This document shows positions 27,126 through 36,950 of a DNA stretch of 64,000 nucleotides, one piece after another (within the stretch, counting starts at the first letter, position 1; every line of letters starts with the position of its first letter). The DNA comes from a bacterium (GTDB taxonomy: Bacteria; Planctomycetota; Planctomycetia; Kolteriales; Kolteriaceae): contig JAIEPU010000057.1 in NCBI GenBank assembly GCA_019748235.1, positions 19,011-83,010 on the forward strand, given 5' to 3'. The translations under genes and the position numbers were made by a program. The notes under the pieces were generated by a model that saw only the letters and a program-made list of their open reading frames with translations, searched no databases and was not told where the DNA came from.

Positions 27126-27261
27126 CATCAACCTCGAATTCCTCAAAACAAGTTGCGGGACCTCATACGTCTTTCGAACGTGTTTCCCATGTGGTTGGCA
27201 GTATCGGCGTTCAAGGCGGCTGAGACAAGGGAGGAATTCAGGCCGATCCAGCCAATAACCC

Positions 27262-29106
27262 TTACGCATGAAGCTGTCTTAATTGCTGGCGGCGCTCGAT
27301 GGACGAGAGAGAATCATCGGGAATCGCCGCAATCAGATTTCGTGTGTAGTCATTGCTCGGGTTGCGATAGATCTCGTCCGAGGGGCCGAATTCGACAATC
27401 TTTCCGCCGTTCATCACCGCCATCATGTCGGACATGAATTTAACCACGCCAAGATCGTGACTGATGAAGATGTACGTCAGCCCGCGATCATCTTGCAGGT
27501 CTTTGAGCAGATTGAGTACTTGAGCCTGGACCGACACGTCGAGCGCAGAGACCGACTCGTCACAAATGACGAATTCTGGTTCCACCGCGAGCGCGCGAGC
27601 AATGCAAATACGTTGCCGTTGGCCTCCGGAGAACTCGTGCGGATAGCGTCCCAAATGCTCGGTCAGAAGGCCACACTCTTCGAGAGTTGCAGCCGCTCGA
27701 TCTCGTCGATCCGCCGGATTCTTCCCGACTCGATGTGTTTTCATTGGTCCGGTCAGGGCGGCTTCAACCGTGAGACGCGGATTGAGCGAGCTATAGGGGT
27801 CCTGAAAGATGACTTGGATGCGTCGCCGAGCCGTACGGAGTTCTTCGCCACGGAGCCCAAGGAAGTTTTTTCCTTCGAACTCAACCTTCCCCGAGGTAAT
27901 CGGAACCAGCCGAAGAATCGCCCGTCCTGTCGTGGTTTTTCCACATCCGGATTCACCGACAAGACCAAGCGTCTGGCCTTTGTAAACATTGAAGCTCACA
28001 CCGTTCACGGCCTTTACTTCGCCGACCGTCCGGCGGAAAACACCCTTCTTGATTGGAAAATGAACTTCAAGGTTTTCGACTCGAAGAATCGGCGACTGGT
28101 CCTCCGGGACGAACGTTGCATTAGATGCGGGCAAGGTAATCCCGAGTTTCGTGAGTTCTCCCTTGGGAGACAAAAGCCTTTCTCTGCCGCGCGACTGGAG
28201 TTCTGCGAGCCGCGTCGCCGGAACTTGCTTTTCAATGATTTCAATCGAATCCCCATTTTTTCTGACTTCCATGAAATCAGAAACGGTGAGGAGCCGCCGT
28301 GTATCGCCCGCCAATCGGGGTCGGCAGGCAAGAAGTCCTTTCGTGTAGGGGTGTTTGGGGTTCCGAAAAATGTCGAGCACCGATCCAGTCTCGACCACTT
28401 TCCCCCGATACATGACGGCGACGTGGTCGGCAATCTCGCTGATCACACCCAGGTCATGACTGATGAAAAGAATCGACATCTGCCGCTCATCGCGGAGTTT
28501 TCGCAACAGATCGAGAATCTGTGCTTGAACGGTGACATCGAGCGCGGTCGTCGGTTCGTCCGCGATCAAAATCTTCGGATCGCAACTGAGCGCGATGGCA
28601 ATCATCACGCGCTGCTTTTGTCCCCCCGACACTTGATGAGGATAGCTCCCCATGATGCGCTCGGGATCGCGGATCCCCACCTCTTGTAAGAGCTGGAGAG
28701 TTTTCTCGCGAACCTTTGCTGCCGAATTCTCGCCTCCGAGCTTGATGGCTTCACCAACCTGTTGGGCGACCGTGAACACGGGGTTGAGGGATGTCCCCGG
28801 CTCCTGAAAGATCATGCTGATCATTCGGCCCCGAACTTTTTGAATCTCTTTCTTGGGGAGACGGACCAGATCTCGGCCCAGGAAAACGATCTTTCCCGCT
28901 TCGATGTGCGCGGACGCTTCCGGTAACAGGCGGAGGATGGTGAGCGCCGTCACTGATTTGCCCGATCCCGATTCGCCGACGACTCCGAGCGTTTCGCCAA
29001 GTCCAAGTGAAAGGGAGATGTCATCGACCGCCTTCACCGGGCCGTGAGCGGATCGAAAATAGGTTTTGAGCCTGTCAATTTCGAGGATGGGCGCCGCTGA
29101 CGTCAT
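27262..29106 (-). CDS. Fused double ATP-binding protein of peptide ABC importer (YejF/OppDF type)
   Basis: The product has about 614 residues with two ATPase halves in tandem. The first has GESGSGKS (Walker A), VSGGQKQRVMIA (signature) and LIADEPTTALD (Walker B). The second has GESGCGKT, FSGGQRQRICIA and VICDESVSALD. Each half carries the oligopeptide-transporter C-terminal extension (for example NPKHPYTKGLLACRP). The fused form matches YejF, whereas OppD and OppF are usually separate. The start MTSAAPILEIDRL at 29106 has AGGA six bases upstream. It is the first gene of the operon, so the ATPase leads and the binding protein and permeases follow; this is an unusual order. Confidence 0.92.
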   Translation of the reverse strand: MTSAAPILEIDRLKTYFRSAHGPVKAVDDISLSLGLGETLGVVGESGSGKSVTALTILRLLPEASAHIEAGKIVFLGRDLVRLPKKEIQKVRGRMISMIFQEPGTSLNPVFTVAQQVGEAIKLGGENSAAKVREKTLQLLQEVGIRDPERIMGSYPHQVSGGQKQRVMIAIALSCDPKILIADEPTTALDVTVQAQILDLLRKLRDERQMSILFISHDLGVISEIADHVAVMYRGKVVETGSVLDIFRNPKHPYTKGLLACRPRLAGDTRRLLTVSDFMEVRKNGDSIEIIEKQVPATRLAELQSRGRERLLSPKGELTKLGITLPASNATFVPEDQSPILRVENLEVHFPIKKGVFRRTVGEVKAVNGVSFNVYKGQTLGLVGESGCGKTTTGRAILRLVPITSGKVEFEGKNFLGLRGEELRTARRRIQVIFQDPYSSLNPRLTVEAALTGPMKTHRVGKNPADRRDRAAATLEECGLLTEHLGRYPHEFSGGQRQRICIARALAVEPEFVICDESVSALDVSVQAQVLNLLKDLQDDRGLTYIFISHDLGVVKFMSDMMAVMNGGKIVEFGPSDEIYRNPSNDYTRNLIAAIPDDSLSSIERRQQLRQLHA

Positions 29107-29594
29107 CGGAAGTCCTGCTCGAAGCATTAGTTGGGATCAAACGGTGCGACAGCGTTCCCGTCGTCGCACCACGGAATCTTGGTATTCTTCTCAGAAATCT
29201 ACGAAACCTGAAAGGGAGTTTGATTGTCCTTTTTCGATAGAGGGCTCGTTGTTGGACGAATGACTTAAGCCGTTGCCTGCAAAAGCCTCTCGCGGAAATT
29301 CGTTTGAAAAGACGAGAGAACCATCCAAGAAAATGCGGGAGCAACTGAAGATTCTACAGTGTTTCAACGTAACAGAAGTGGGGCAATGATGCGCCCAAAT
29401 GATGCTTTACATCCCGATTCAGGGATTGATGAGATGGAAGCAGATCCTTGTCTAACAAATACTCATCGAAGGATGTGGGCCGGCACACGCTCGTACAATC
29501 GACCAAGGGTTCGCCCCCTAGTCTGTGTGGGAAAAGTGGCATTGTCTGATTCGAATGGCAATGCCAGCCTACCGCGATTGCAGTGGGGCTGTTT
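29107..29594. promoter_or_regulatory. Divergent region between importer operon and membrane kinase
   Basis: This 488-base gap separates the importer operon, reading left, from the kinase gene, reading right, and must hold both promoters. The open frames on either strand are short and unlike protein. No tRNA, repeat or clear hairpin was seen. GGGG at 29585-29588 is the likely ribosome binding site for the ATG at 29595. Confidence 0.4.
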
Positions 29595-31238
29595 ATGAGT
29601 CGACGCTTTCTCGGCAGTTGCCCGGTTGCCTCTCCCGGCACGCCCGGCTCGACCGGTTTCGTGAGTGAAACCGAGCACGTGCTGCGCACAAGACTTCGCT
29701 CGGCTGCTTTCGTTCTGTTCTTAGGATTCTTCTCATTCCTGAGCATTTTCCTGTATGTCCGAATGCCCCTGAGCACCCCCATCTTTTTTGCTCATGTGGC
29801 GATCGTCATCATCACTGGTGTCTGCAGTTTTGTTCTCTGCGAACGGTATGGTTGGCGATTGCGTCAACTACGCATGTTTGAATACCTCCTCTTCTTGTTG
29901 CCGACCGCTTATTTCGTCTACATGCAGAGCCTCGAGGCGAGTCTGATCGTCAACTACGTGCGTCAGACGGAGTTGATTCAAATCATCCCTGCCTTGCCGA
30001 GCCGGCTTGTGATGCCTTGGATCTGTGTCATCTTCATTTACGCCATTTTCATTCCGAACAGTTGGCAAAGATGCGCCGCGCACGTGGTGCCGATGGCGGC
30101 GATTCCGATCACGATTTTCACCGTCATCTGTTTGAGCGTCCCGAATGGGACTCAGATTCTGACGAGCCCCGCGATGCTAGAGATCGTTCTTTGGCTCGCC
30201 ATTCCGACGGCCACCGCCGTTTTCGGGGCGCAAACACTCAATACTTTGCGGAAAAAGGCCGCGATGGCGCGTGAGCTTGGGTCTTATCAACTGAAACAGC
30301 GGCTCGGAACCGGTGGAATGGGAGAGGTCTATCTTGGCGAGCATAAGCTTCTCAAGCGTCCCTGCGCCATCAAACTCATTCGCCCCAGCCAAGCAGCAGA
30401 TCCTCGTGCCATTGCTCGATTTGAAAGTGAAGTCCAGGCCACCGCGAAGTTGACCCATTGGAACACGATCGAGATTTTTGATTACGGTCACACCGAGGAT
30501 GGCACGTTCTACTATGTGATGGAATATCTGCCCGGGAAAAGCCTACAGGAATTGGTCGACTTATACGGACCGATGCCAATCGAGCGGTCGATACATCTAT
30601 TGAAGCAGGTCTGCGATGGGCTCAAGGAAGCTCACGACATGGGGCTCATCCATCGCGACATCAAGCCTGGCAACATTTTTTCTTCGTATCGTGGGGGCGT
30701 CTGGGATGTCGCCAAGCTTCTCGACTTCGGCCTCGTGAAATCCGTGGTGCCGGATGAAAATGTCTCGACGTCGGATTCGACGGAGGGTCTCGTCGTCGGT
30801 ACTCCTCTCTTCGCGGCACCGGAATGGACACTTCGTGACGGTTCGCTCGATCCCCGCAGCGACATCTATTCTTTAGGGGCCGTCGGATATTTTTTGATCA
30901 CCGGCCGACCGGTCTTCACCCATAAATCCCCGGTGAAATTACTGTTTGCCCATGCGAACGAACCGGTCACGCCGCCGAGAGAATTCAATTCGCTGGTGCC
31001 GCACGATTTCGAATCGGTGATCTTGAGATGTTTGGAAAAATCGCCGGACGATCGGTACTCGAACGTCGAGCAACTGGCCGATGCGCTCCAGCGATGCTCC
31101 CATGCGAATGGGTGGACTCAACAAGATGCCGTTCGCTGGTGGCGAAATCTTGATACGCTCGCCGCGAAAGAAGATCGTGGCGAAAGCGATCCCTCTGCCG
31201 CCACCCAGCTCTTGGAGGTCACCACTGCGGAAGTGTGA
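29595..31238 (+). CDS. Membrane-anchored serine/threonine protein kinase
   Basis: The product has about 547 residues. Its N-terminal third (about 35-220) holds roughly six membrane helices, for example FVLFLGFFSFLSIFLY, FFAHVAIVIITGVCSFV and IVLWLAIPTATAVFG. A cytoplasmic Hanks-type kinase domain follows (about 235-510), with the glycine loop LGTGGMGEVYLG, the lysine in CAIKLIRP, HRDIKPGN (His353), DFGLVKS and APEWTLRDGSLDPRSDIYSLG. There is no extracellular sensor domain of known type, so the helices themselves may sense a membrane signal; this is inference. The ATG at 29595 is chosen over the GTG at 29583 because GGGG lies six bases before it. Confidence 0.9.
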   Translation: MSRRFLGSCPVASPGTPGSTGFVSETEHVLRTRLRSAAFVLFLGFFSFLSIFLYVRMPLSTPIFFAHVAIVIITGVCSFVLCERYGWRLRQLRMFEYLLFLLPTAYFVYMQSLEASLIVNYVRQTELIQIIPALPSRLVMPWICVIFIYAIFIPNSWQRCAAHVVPMAAIPITIFTVICLSVPNGTQILTSPAMLEIVLWLAIPTATAVFGAQTLNTLRKKAAMARELGSYQLKQRLGTGGMGEVYLGEHKLLKRPCAIKLIRPSQAADPRAIARFESEVQATAKLTHWNTIEIFDYGHTEDGTFYYVMEYLPGKSLQELVDLYGPMPIERSIHLLKQVCDGLKEAHDMGLIHRDIKPGNIFSSYRGGVWDVAKLLDFGLVKSVVPDENVSTSDSTEGLVVGTPLFAAPEWTLRDGSLDPRSDIYSLGAVGYFLITGRPVFTHKSPVKLLFAHANEPVTPPREFNSLVPHDFESVILRCLEKSPDDRYSNVEQLADALQRCSHANGWTQQDAVRWWRNLDTLAAKEDRGESDPSAATQLLEVTTAEV

Positions 31239-31253
31239 ATTCTCCTGAGTGGT

Positions 31254-32306
31254 TTAGATGTCCTCGCGAGACGTGTTCGGCACTTCGAGGACAAGGTCCG
31301 GCCCAAAGAGCTTGGCGGGGGTTTGAAACCCAGCCTTCAACGCTCCCCCCAGAACCCGCTCGACAATGAGAAGCGATGTCTCCGCCGTGAGCGTGTATCC
31401 CTCTGGTCCTTTAAACCTCGAAGTTCGTATTTCCCCTGCCCCATTACGAACTTCGCCCCACATCAAACTGGCGCCCCGAGCGCGTTCGCCGTCATCAGGA
31501 CCTGGCTTTTGCGACCGAATCTTTGACTTCACCATGTTCTGCACGAAGCCCGTTCGAAGCAAAAAGCCGATGTATCGGCTCATTTTCAGGGATTTGATCG
31601 TCTTAGGGGGCATCGCGGTAAAGACCTGAATATTTTTGATCCCTGTCGAATAGAACGCCGTCGAGACGTCTCCCCAGGGAATGGTCACCGTCATGACAGG
31701 TCCTCGTCCGAAGTCGATTTCCTTGGTCTCATAGGCGGGTGGAACTGGGATGATCTTTCCGTCGCGGCGAATCGCGCCGGGCCGTCCCATTCCCTCGGCC
31801 ATCGTCAATGCTGTCCCTCGAGAGAATCGACCGATCCCCTGAAATGCGAGTGACAGGTGAGTGGCATCGGGGAGCCGCCGCTTCAAGTGAGCTGCCAAGC
31901 AATCCTAGGGGACGACGTCGAAGCCAACCCCAGGCATGAGCATGATTCCCGCCGCTTCCGCTTCCCGATTCCGTGCCGCCAGTCCCTCGAATACCGCGAT
32001 TTCTCCGGTGATATCGAGGTAATGTGTCTTCGTTCGAAGGCAGGCGTCGGACATTGCTTTGAAGGTGTGAGAAAAGGGTCCCGCGCAGTGGAGAACAACG
32101 TCGGCACCTTTCAGGACCGCGTCAATTTCACCCGGCTTATCCAGCGAGCAGGGACGGGATTCTAGTGAGTATCTCTTCGCCACTTCACTCAGTTTCGCCG
32201 CGTCACGACCCGCGAGAATCGGCATCATTCCCCGTTCGACAGCCATTCGAACCGTCATTTCACCGGTGAAACCGTACGCGCCGTAAATCACCCAAGATCC
32301 CGCCAT
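31254..32306 (-). pseudogene. Saccharopine dehydrogenase-like oxidoreductase interrupted by an amber codon
   Basis: A reading frame of 351 codons starts with ATG at 32306 (GGGAG five bases upstream) and runs to 31254, with one in-frame TAG at 31905-31907. Before it are an NAD(P)-binding Rossmann start (WVIYGAYGFTG, ILAGRDAAKL, VLHCAGPFSHT) and GVGFDVVP; after the stop comes DCLAAHLKRRLPDA. In this family the segment is normally VGFDVVP followed by Ser or Thr and then DCLA, so the stop replaces one residue. The downstream 217 codons are otherwise intact, including KSIRSQKPGPDDGERARG. A single C-to-A change from TCG (Ser) would explain it. A recent nonsense mutation, a sequencing error or readthrough are all possible. 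An intact gene would encode a trans-acting-enoyl-reductase-like or related oxidoreductase. Confidence 0.8.
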
Positions 32307-32461
32307 GTCGTCTCCCTTCGATTGATGGGACACATGATACTCCCTTGTCGGGTAAATGACATCGTATTGGCGTCAATTCAAACGATCGTTAGACTACCGG
32401 CAATGAATGGGGTGTTTTTTAGCCTCGAAGACGGGGCCTGATTTACAAGAGAGTTGCTCGA

Positions 32462-34615
32462 ATGAATGAATCCGCCGTTGCCGATGACGTCACGAAAGAG
32501 GAGGAGCAGGCGGTCCACGGGTGGGATTTCGTCCGTTTGATTTTGGCTTGGGGACTAACGGCGGGCGCATTGCCGCTCGGCGTTGGAATATGTCTCGTTT
32601 ATCTCGTGCTCGAGAACCGGCTTCCCCCCGCGCTCTACTGGTTCGTGCCGGCCGTGTTGGCGGTGATGGGGCTCACCTGGGGTCTCGGTTCTCACCCTTC
32701 GATTCGGCCCTGGAACAAATTGATTCTGCTCGGCGTGATGACCACGTGGTTCATCGCAACCGCCAGTTTCGCTTACCCCATGACCTCTGCTCCTCAGCAG
32801 CATGGATGGATCATCGCCCTTTATGCGGCAGCTACACTATGGATGCCCTGGTTCGCTTGGTTTGGATTTTGGCCTGACTCGTTCTTCTCGCGATTCTGCG
32901 TCTTAGTCGTACTAGTCGCTGGGCTGGTCGTTTTTCATCAATTCATCTACGTGGAAGGTTTGAGTGGCGACGCAATCGTCAACGTCAACTGGAGAAGTCA
33001 CGGTGGTCCATCACTCGCCACCTCGATCGAGGGAGAAGCCAAGCCAACGATCGACTTGAAAGCGACTCCGTACGACTTTCCTCAGTTTCTCGGGCCTAAC
33101 CGGGACCTTCATCTACGAAGCGTTGATCTCGACACCGATTGGGCGAACCATCCACCAGAAAAGAAATGGCTTCAGCCGATTGGACTTGGTTGGGGGGCAA
33201 TGGCGATCGTCGGTGACGTAGCTTTCACACAGGAACAACGTGAAAGTGATGAATGCGTCGTTTGTTACGAGCTGCGCACCGGAAAGATCCTTTGGATTCA
33301 TGCGGATGATACCGCATTTCTTTCCACCTTTGGAGGAAATGGCCCGCGAGCAACCCCCACCGTCGACGAAGGAAAGGTCTACACGGTCGGAGCGACGGGA
33401 ATCGTTCAGTGTCTCGATGGTCAAACCGGCAGCGTTATCTGGAAGACAGACATTCTCCCAGAGAACAAAGACAACCTAATGCACGGCGTATGCGGATCGC
33501 CCCTCATCGTGGGTGATCTTCTCTACGTCTGTCCTGTGATAAAAACCAGCGAATCCCTTCGAGCATACAACAAGAAAACAGGAGAGGTGGTTTTCAACGC
33601 CGGTGGTGGAAGGGCTGCCTACAGTTCCCCCATGCTCGTCGAGATTGGGGGTACGCCACAGGTTCTCGCCTATAACGCGCAGAACCTCGTTTCTTATGAC
33701 CCGAAGTCCGGCAAGATCCTTTGGCATCATCCCTGGGAGAACAACCAGGGGGTAAACGCGTCACAACCGGTCCTCTATCGCGATGACAAGGAAAACGTTT
33801 TTCTTTCGACCTCTTACGACAAGGGGGCGACACTCATCTCCGTTCGTCACGGCGACAAGGATGATTGGAAGGTCGAGGAACGTTGGACGACGCGGAAGAT
33901 GAAGAACAAGTTCACGACCAGCGTCGTGATTGATGACTTCATTGTCGGGCTCGATGACGGAATTTTGGCGGCTCTCGACCTGAAGTCGGGGAAACCTCTT
34001 TGGAAGTCAGGCCGTTACGGTCATGGGCAGATTCTGCTTGTCGGAAAGCACCTGCTCGTCCTCACAGAATCGGGCGATCTCGTTCTTCTTGAACCGACCG
34101 CCAAAGGCGGGAAAGAAATCGCAAAGCTTCCCGAGGCGATCGAGGGGAAAACCTGGAACAACCTTGCGTTCTCTCCTCCCTATCTTTTGATTCGGAATTC
34201 CGATGAGGCGGCTTGCTATCGATTGCCCATTGCCGGTGAGTCCGAACGGAAATCCGCTGAACCAATCCACGAGAAAGAGCCTGAAAAGAAGGCTGACAAA
34301 CCAGCTCATGTTGTGGAAATTCCCAAGGAGACGAAAAAGAGCAAGCCCACCGCCGAGAAACCAGCTCCCGTGAAAAAGGTTGATAACGATCCAATCCCAT
34401 TCGAAGCGGATCAACCGAAATTCCCGGACATCACTCCCCCGACGGAAGAGCCCAAGCCGGCCGCGGTGATGCCCCCTGCTCCGCCCACGATTCCGCCTGC
34501 TGATTCACCGAAGCCGGAAGACGACGCACCCAAGCCGGGAGAACAGCCTCCACCGGTGGAAGTACCGAGTTTGGATCTTCCACCGATTGGATTGCCGCCG
34601 GCCGAAAAGCCTTAG
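32462..34615 (+). CDS. Membrane-anchored PQQ-type beta-propeller protein
   Basis: The product has 717 residues. Five or so membrane helices occupy about residues 22-165 (LILAWGLTAGALPLGVGI, LYWFVPAVLAVMGLTWGL, FCVLVVLVAGLVVFH). An exported PQQ-like beta-propeller follows (about 200-590), beginning FPQFLGPNRD and carrying blade signatures such as LRTGKILWIH, LDGQTGSVIWKTDI and LDLKSGKPLWKSG. The C-terminal 110 residues are a Lys/Glu/Pro-rich tail (EKEPEKKADKPAHVV, TPPTEEPKPAAVMPP), probably disordered. Planctomycete PQQ-like proteins are often secreted; the multi-helix anchor here is less common. No enzyme activity can be assigned, and a quinoprotein role is only possible. Confidence 0.85.
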   Translation: MNESAVADDVTKEEEQAVHGWDFVRLILAWGLTAGALPLGVGICLVYLVLENRLPPALYWFVPAVLAVMGLTWGLGSHPSIRPWNKLILLGVMTTWFIATASFAYPMTSAPQQHGWIIALYAAATLWMPWFAWFGFWPDSFFSRFCVLVVLVAGLVVFHQFIYVEGLSGDAIVNVNWRSHGGPSLATSIEGEAKPTIDLKATPYDFPQFLGPNRDLHLRSVDLDTDWANHPPEKKWLQPIGLGWGAMAIVGDVAFTQEQRESDECVVCYELRTGKILWIHADDTAFLSTFGGNGPRATPTVDEGKVYTVGATGIVQCLDGQTGSVIWKTDILPENKDNLMHGVCGSPLIVGDLLYVCPVIKTSESLRAYNKKTGEVVFNAGGGRAAYSSPMLVEIGGTPQVLAYNAQNLVSYDPKSGKILWHHPWENNQGVNASQPVLYRDDKENVFLSTSYDKGATLISVRHGDKDDWKVEERWTTRKMKNKFTTSVVIDDFIVGLDDGILAALDLKSGKPLWKSGRYGHGQILLVGKHLLVLTESGDLVLLEPTAKGGKEIAKLPEAIEGKTWNNLAFSPPYLLIRNSDEAACYRLPIAGESERKSAEPIHEKEPEKKADKPAHVVEIPKETKKSKPTAEKPAPVKKVDNDPIPFEADQPKFPDITPPTEEPKPAAVMPPAPPTIPPADSPKPEDDAPKPGEQPPPVEVPSLDLPPIGLPPAEKP

Positions 34616-34622
34616 CAAGGCT
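34608..34622 (-). terminator. Short hairpin between convergent genes
   Basis: AGCCTT (34608-34613) pairs with AAGGCT (34617-34622) around a 3-base loop. On the reverse strand it is followed by TTTT (34605-34608), suiting the esterase gene that ends at 34646. It overlaps the stop region of the propeller gene. The stem is short, so confidence is low. Confidence 0.3.
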
Positions 34623-34645
34623 GGATGGGGACCTCGCGCTTTACT

Positions 34646-35842
34646 TTATGGAGTCGCGACCGCTTCTTTCTTTTCTTCTGGCTTCGCGGTTGTTTTGCCG
34701 GCAGCGGGAGTGAACGCGAAATCGATCTCCGCAGGGAATTGATTCTTTTCGAGATAGGCCCGGTAGAAATCTTCACCTTTCAAGTACAAGCCGAGGAACG
34801 CGGTGCTGTAGGAATTGGTGATTTCAAAGACTTTATCGAGTGCTAAGTAATCGATGTCCGCATCAGGTTGGGTGACTCGTTTCCCCTTGCCGATTCCGTC
34901 TCCGAAGTCGGGTCGAAATTGACCCATGTCTGAGAAGCTGAAGTGTCCCGCATCCTTGATGAGGACGAAATACTTGTCCGCCTTGGCGTCATCAAAATAC
35001 TTCCTGGCTCGTGCATTTCCTTCATTGCCGATGGTCGCATCCTCTGCCGCTTGAAAGAGGAGCATCGGGACTTCTTCATTCACTCCGGGTCCAAATACCG
35101 GGGTCATGGGAATGATTGCTTTGACTCTCTTGTCGCTGTTGATCACCGCACCGGCCGTGTATCCGCCGAATGAATGCCCGGCGACCGCGATCTGTTTGGA
35201 ATCGATCTTGCCGGCAAATCGGCTGTCCTCTCCCTTGCCGTAACGGAGCATGGTATCGATGACAAAGCTAACGTCCTTTGGTCGATCGGCGGCGTGCTTT
35301 TCGCGTGCTTTTGAATTGTGAATCACGATCTTGTTATTCACAACGGTCGCGGCGGAGTTCCCGGTGTGATCGCATGAGGCGACAATGTATCCATGCGACG
35401 CGATGTAGTCACACCAGAACGTGCTTTGGAATCGCATGCCGCCGTTTCCGTGAGAGAATACGATGAGCGGGAATTTTCCCTGGCGAACACGGGCATCCCT
35501 CACCGCGAGATTCTTGTAACGGGCATCGATCTCCTCGATCTTTACCTTGAAGCCCGTTTTGACCGCAAGGAGAAGGCTCGGCACTTGCCCGCTGAAGAGG
35601 AAGTCGGACATTCTATTCTTGGGCAGGTCCTTTGCATCATCGGTGGCCGGATACCAAATCTCCGTCGGGATGGTGCGCGGGCCGTTGGTGGCCTCGTCTT
35701 GACGGGAGTGATCGACGAGTACGACCGTTGTTACGCCGACAGGAAACGGACCCAGCTTTGTTGGATCGGGCGGTGCTTCAGCGCGGCCTTGTGTGACGAG
35801 AACAAGCAAATAAATGAAAACGGCCGGTCGACAGAAATTCAC
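34646..35842 (-). CDS. Secreted PAF-acetylhydrolase-like alpha/beta hydrolase
   Basis: The product has about 398 residues. The start is a GTG at 35840-35842 with GAGGAGG directly upstream, giving a clean signal peptide (NFCRPAVFIYLLVLVTQG); the ATG at 35884 would give a poor leader. The enzyme domain has HSRQDEATNGPRTIPTEIWYPA, the oxyanion region VFSHGNGGMRFQ, and the nucleophile elbow AVAGHSFGGYTAG, then an Asp and His (DAGHFSFSD) that complete the triad. It is exported and likely cleaves short-chain esters or lipids. The C-terminal tail is Lys/Glu-rich (KTTAKPEEKKE). Its true substrate is unknown. Confidence 0.87.
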   Translation of the reverse strand: MNFCRPAVFIYLLVLVTQGRAEAPPDPTKLGPFPVGVTTVVLVDHSRQDEATNGPRTIPTEIWYPATDDAKDLPKNRMSDFLFSGQVPSLLLAVKTGFKVKIEEIDARYKNLAVRDARVRQGKFPLIVFSHGNGGMRFQSTFWCDYIASHGYIVASCDHTGNSAATVVNNKIVIHNSKAREKHAADRPKDVSFVIDTMLRYGKGEDSRFAGKIDSKQIAVAGHSFGGYTAGAVINSDKRVKAIIPMTPVFGPGVNEEVPMLLFQAAEDATIGNEGNARARKYFDDAKADKYFVLIKDAGHFSFSDMGQFRPDFGDGIGKGKRVTQPDADIDYLALDKVFEITNSYSTAFLGLYLKGEDFYRAYLEKNQFPAEIDFAFTPAAGKTTAKPEEKKEAVATP

Positions 35843-35936
35843 AGGACCCTCCTCGAATGACTTGTTGAAATCACGAACAATCAATGAACGCGAAATTTGG
35901 GTTTAAATTCTGTGATGGCGTCACTCAGATTCTGTC

Positions 35937-36950
35937 TCAGACGTTCACACCTTCACGAGTTGTGACCGAACGGCCTCTATAAATCCGATCGATTCGCTCT
36001 CGATTCATACCGAGTACTTTGTCAAACCGGCTGAGTTTCATTCCCTCGATTTCGGGACTCTTATCCGCCAAGCTCTCGATCATCTTCACATCGCACACGA
36101 CTTCGATGTCGACAATTAGCGATAGAATCGGACGCGTGAGCTGAATGAAGGTTCGGCGAGCCGCCGTTCGGGCGCGCAGATAAGCAAAGATCACTAGCTG
36201 CGTCTCATCGTTGTTGATGGGATTGAAAAAGACCCAGATGCGATAACGGTCGCGACGTTCCTTGCCGTTCTTCGGATCGTTCCAGAATTGTTCGTAGATC
36301 GTATAGACTGGTGAAAAGTACGTGACCCAATCGTCCGTGAACGTATCTCCCGTCTTCAGTCCCGCCAGTTGTTGAACGATCCATGGAGTTTTCTTTTGCG
36401 GCCCCGTATTCACGACACGGACCGAGGCTTCATTTCCTTCGACAGTCGTTTTCACTTCGCTCATTCGAGACAGGTCATACCCGAAATTGGCATGCGTCGT
36501 AGGAGTGTGTTCAACCTCGGTAAAGTTATCGAGTACGACCTCGAGGGGAGCTTTGATAGCGTAAGGTTTGGCGCAGACGAACTCGTATCCCGCGGTATCG
36601 AATTTCGGGAGTTCCGCTTCCACTCCAGCGCTTTTGATCCAGATGAAGCCTTCGTTCACTGTAACGTCGTAGTGGCGGGCGCATGCCCGAAGTTTTGGAG
36701 TTCCTGGGCTCTCTGCCTCTCCTTCAATGTCGTAAGTCCAACCATGATAGCCGCACTGCAATCGTTCACCGACGACCGTTCCTTTGCTCAGGCTGGCTCG
36801 CCGATGAACACAGCAGTCGTCGATCGCGCCGATATTTCCAGAAGCCGTCCGAAAAAGGGTGATGTCCCTTCCCCCGAGCGTGATCTTTGTCGGTTTAGAA
36901 GAAAGTTTTGAAATGGATAGCACCGGATGCCAATGATCGAATAGGCCCAT
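35937..36950 (-). CDS. Rieske [2Fe-2S] non-haem iron oxygenase
   Basis: The product has about 337 residues from the ATG at 36948-36950, with AGGGGGAATC upstream; the frame open to 37064 adds an unlikely 38 residues. The Rieske cluster motif is CCVHR then CGYHGWTYD, giving the two Cys and two His ligands. The catalytic domain has DNFTEVEHTPTTH, which places the mononuclear iron ligands (His, His and a later Asp). Such oxygenases hydroxylate or demethylate aromatic or alicyclic compounds and need a reductase, which is not adjacent. A divergent gene for an acetoacetate-decarboxylase-like protein starts 172 bases away, suggesting a shared pathway. Confidence 0.88.
   Translation of the reverse strand: MGLFDHWHPVLSISKLSSKPTKITLGGRDITLFRTASGNIGAIDDCCVHRRASLSKGTVVGERLQCGYHGWTYDIEGEAESPGTPKLRACARHYDVTVNEGFIWIKSAGVEAELPKFDTAGYEFVCAKPYAIKAPLEVVLDNFTEVEHTPTTHANFGYDLSRMSEVKTTVEGNEASVRVVNTGPQKKTPWIVQQLAGLKTGDTFTDDWVTYFSPVYTIYEQFWNDPKNGKERRDRYRIWVFFNPINNDETQLVIFAYLRARTAARRTFIQLTRPILSLIVDIEVVCDVKMIESLADKSPEIEGMKLSRFDKVLGMNRERIDRIYRGRSVTTREGVNV

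Noticed and set aside
27283..28689. A 468-codon plus-strand frame opposite the fused ATPase gene
   Set aside because: The reverse strand encodes unmistakable Walker and signature motifs throughout; the long antisense frame reflects codon bias.
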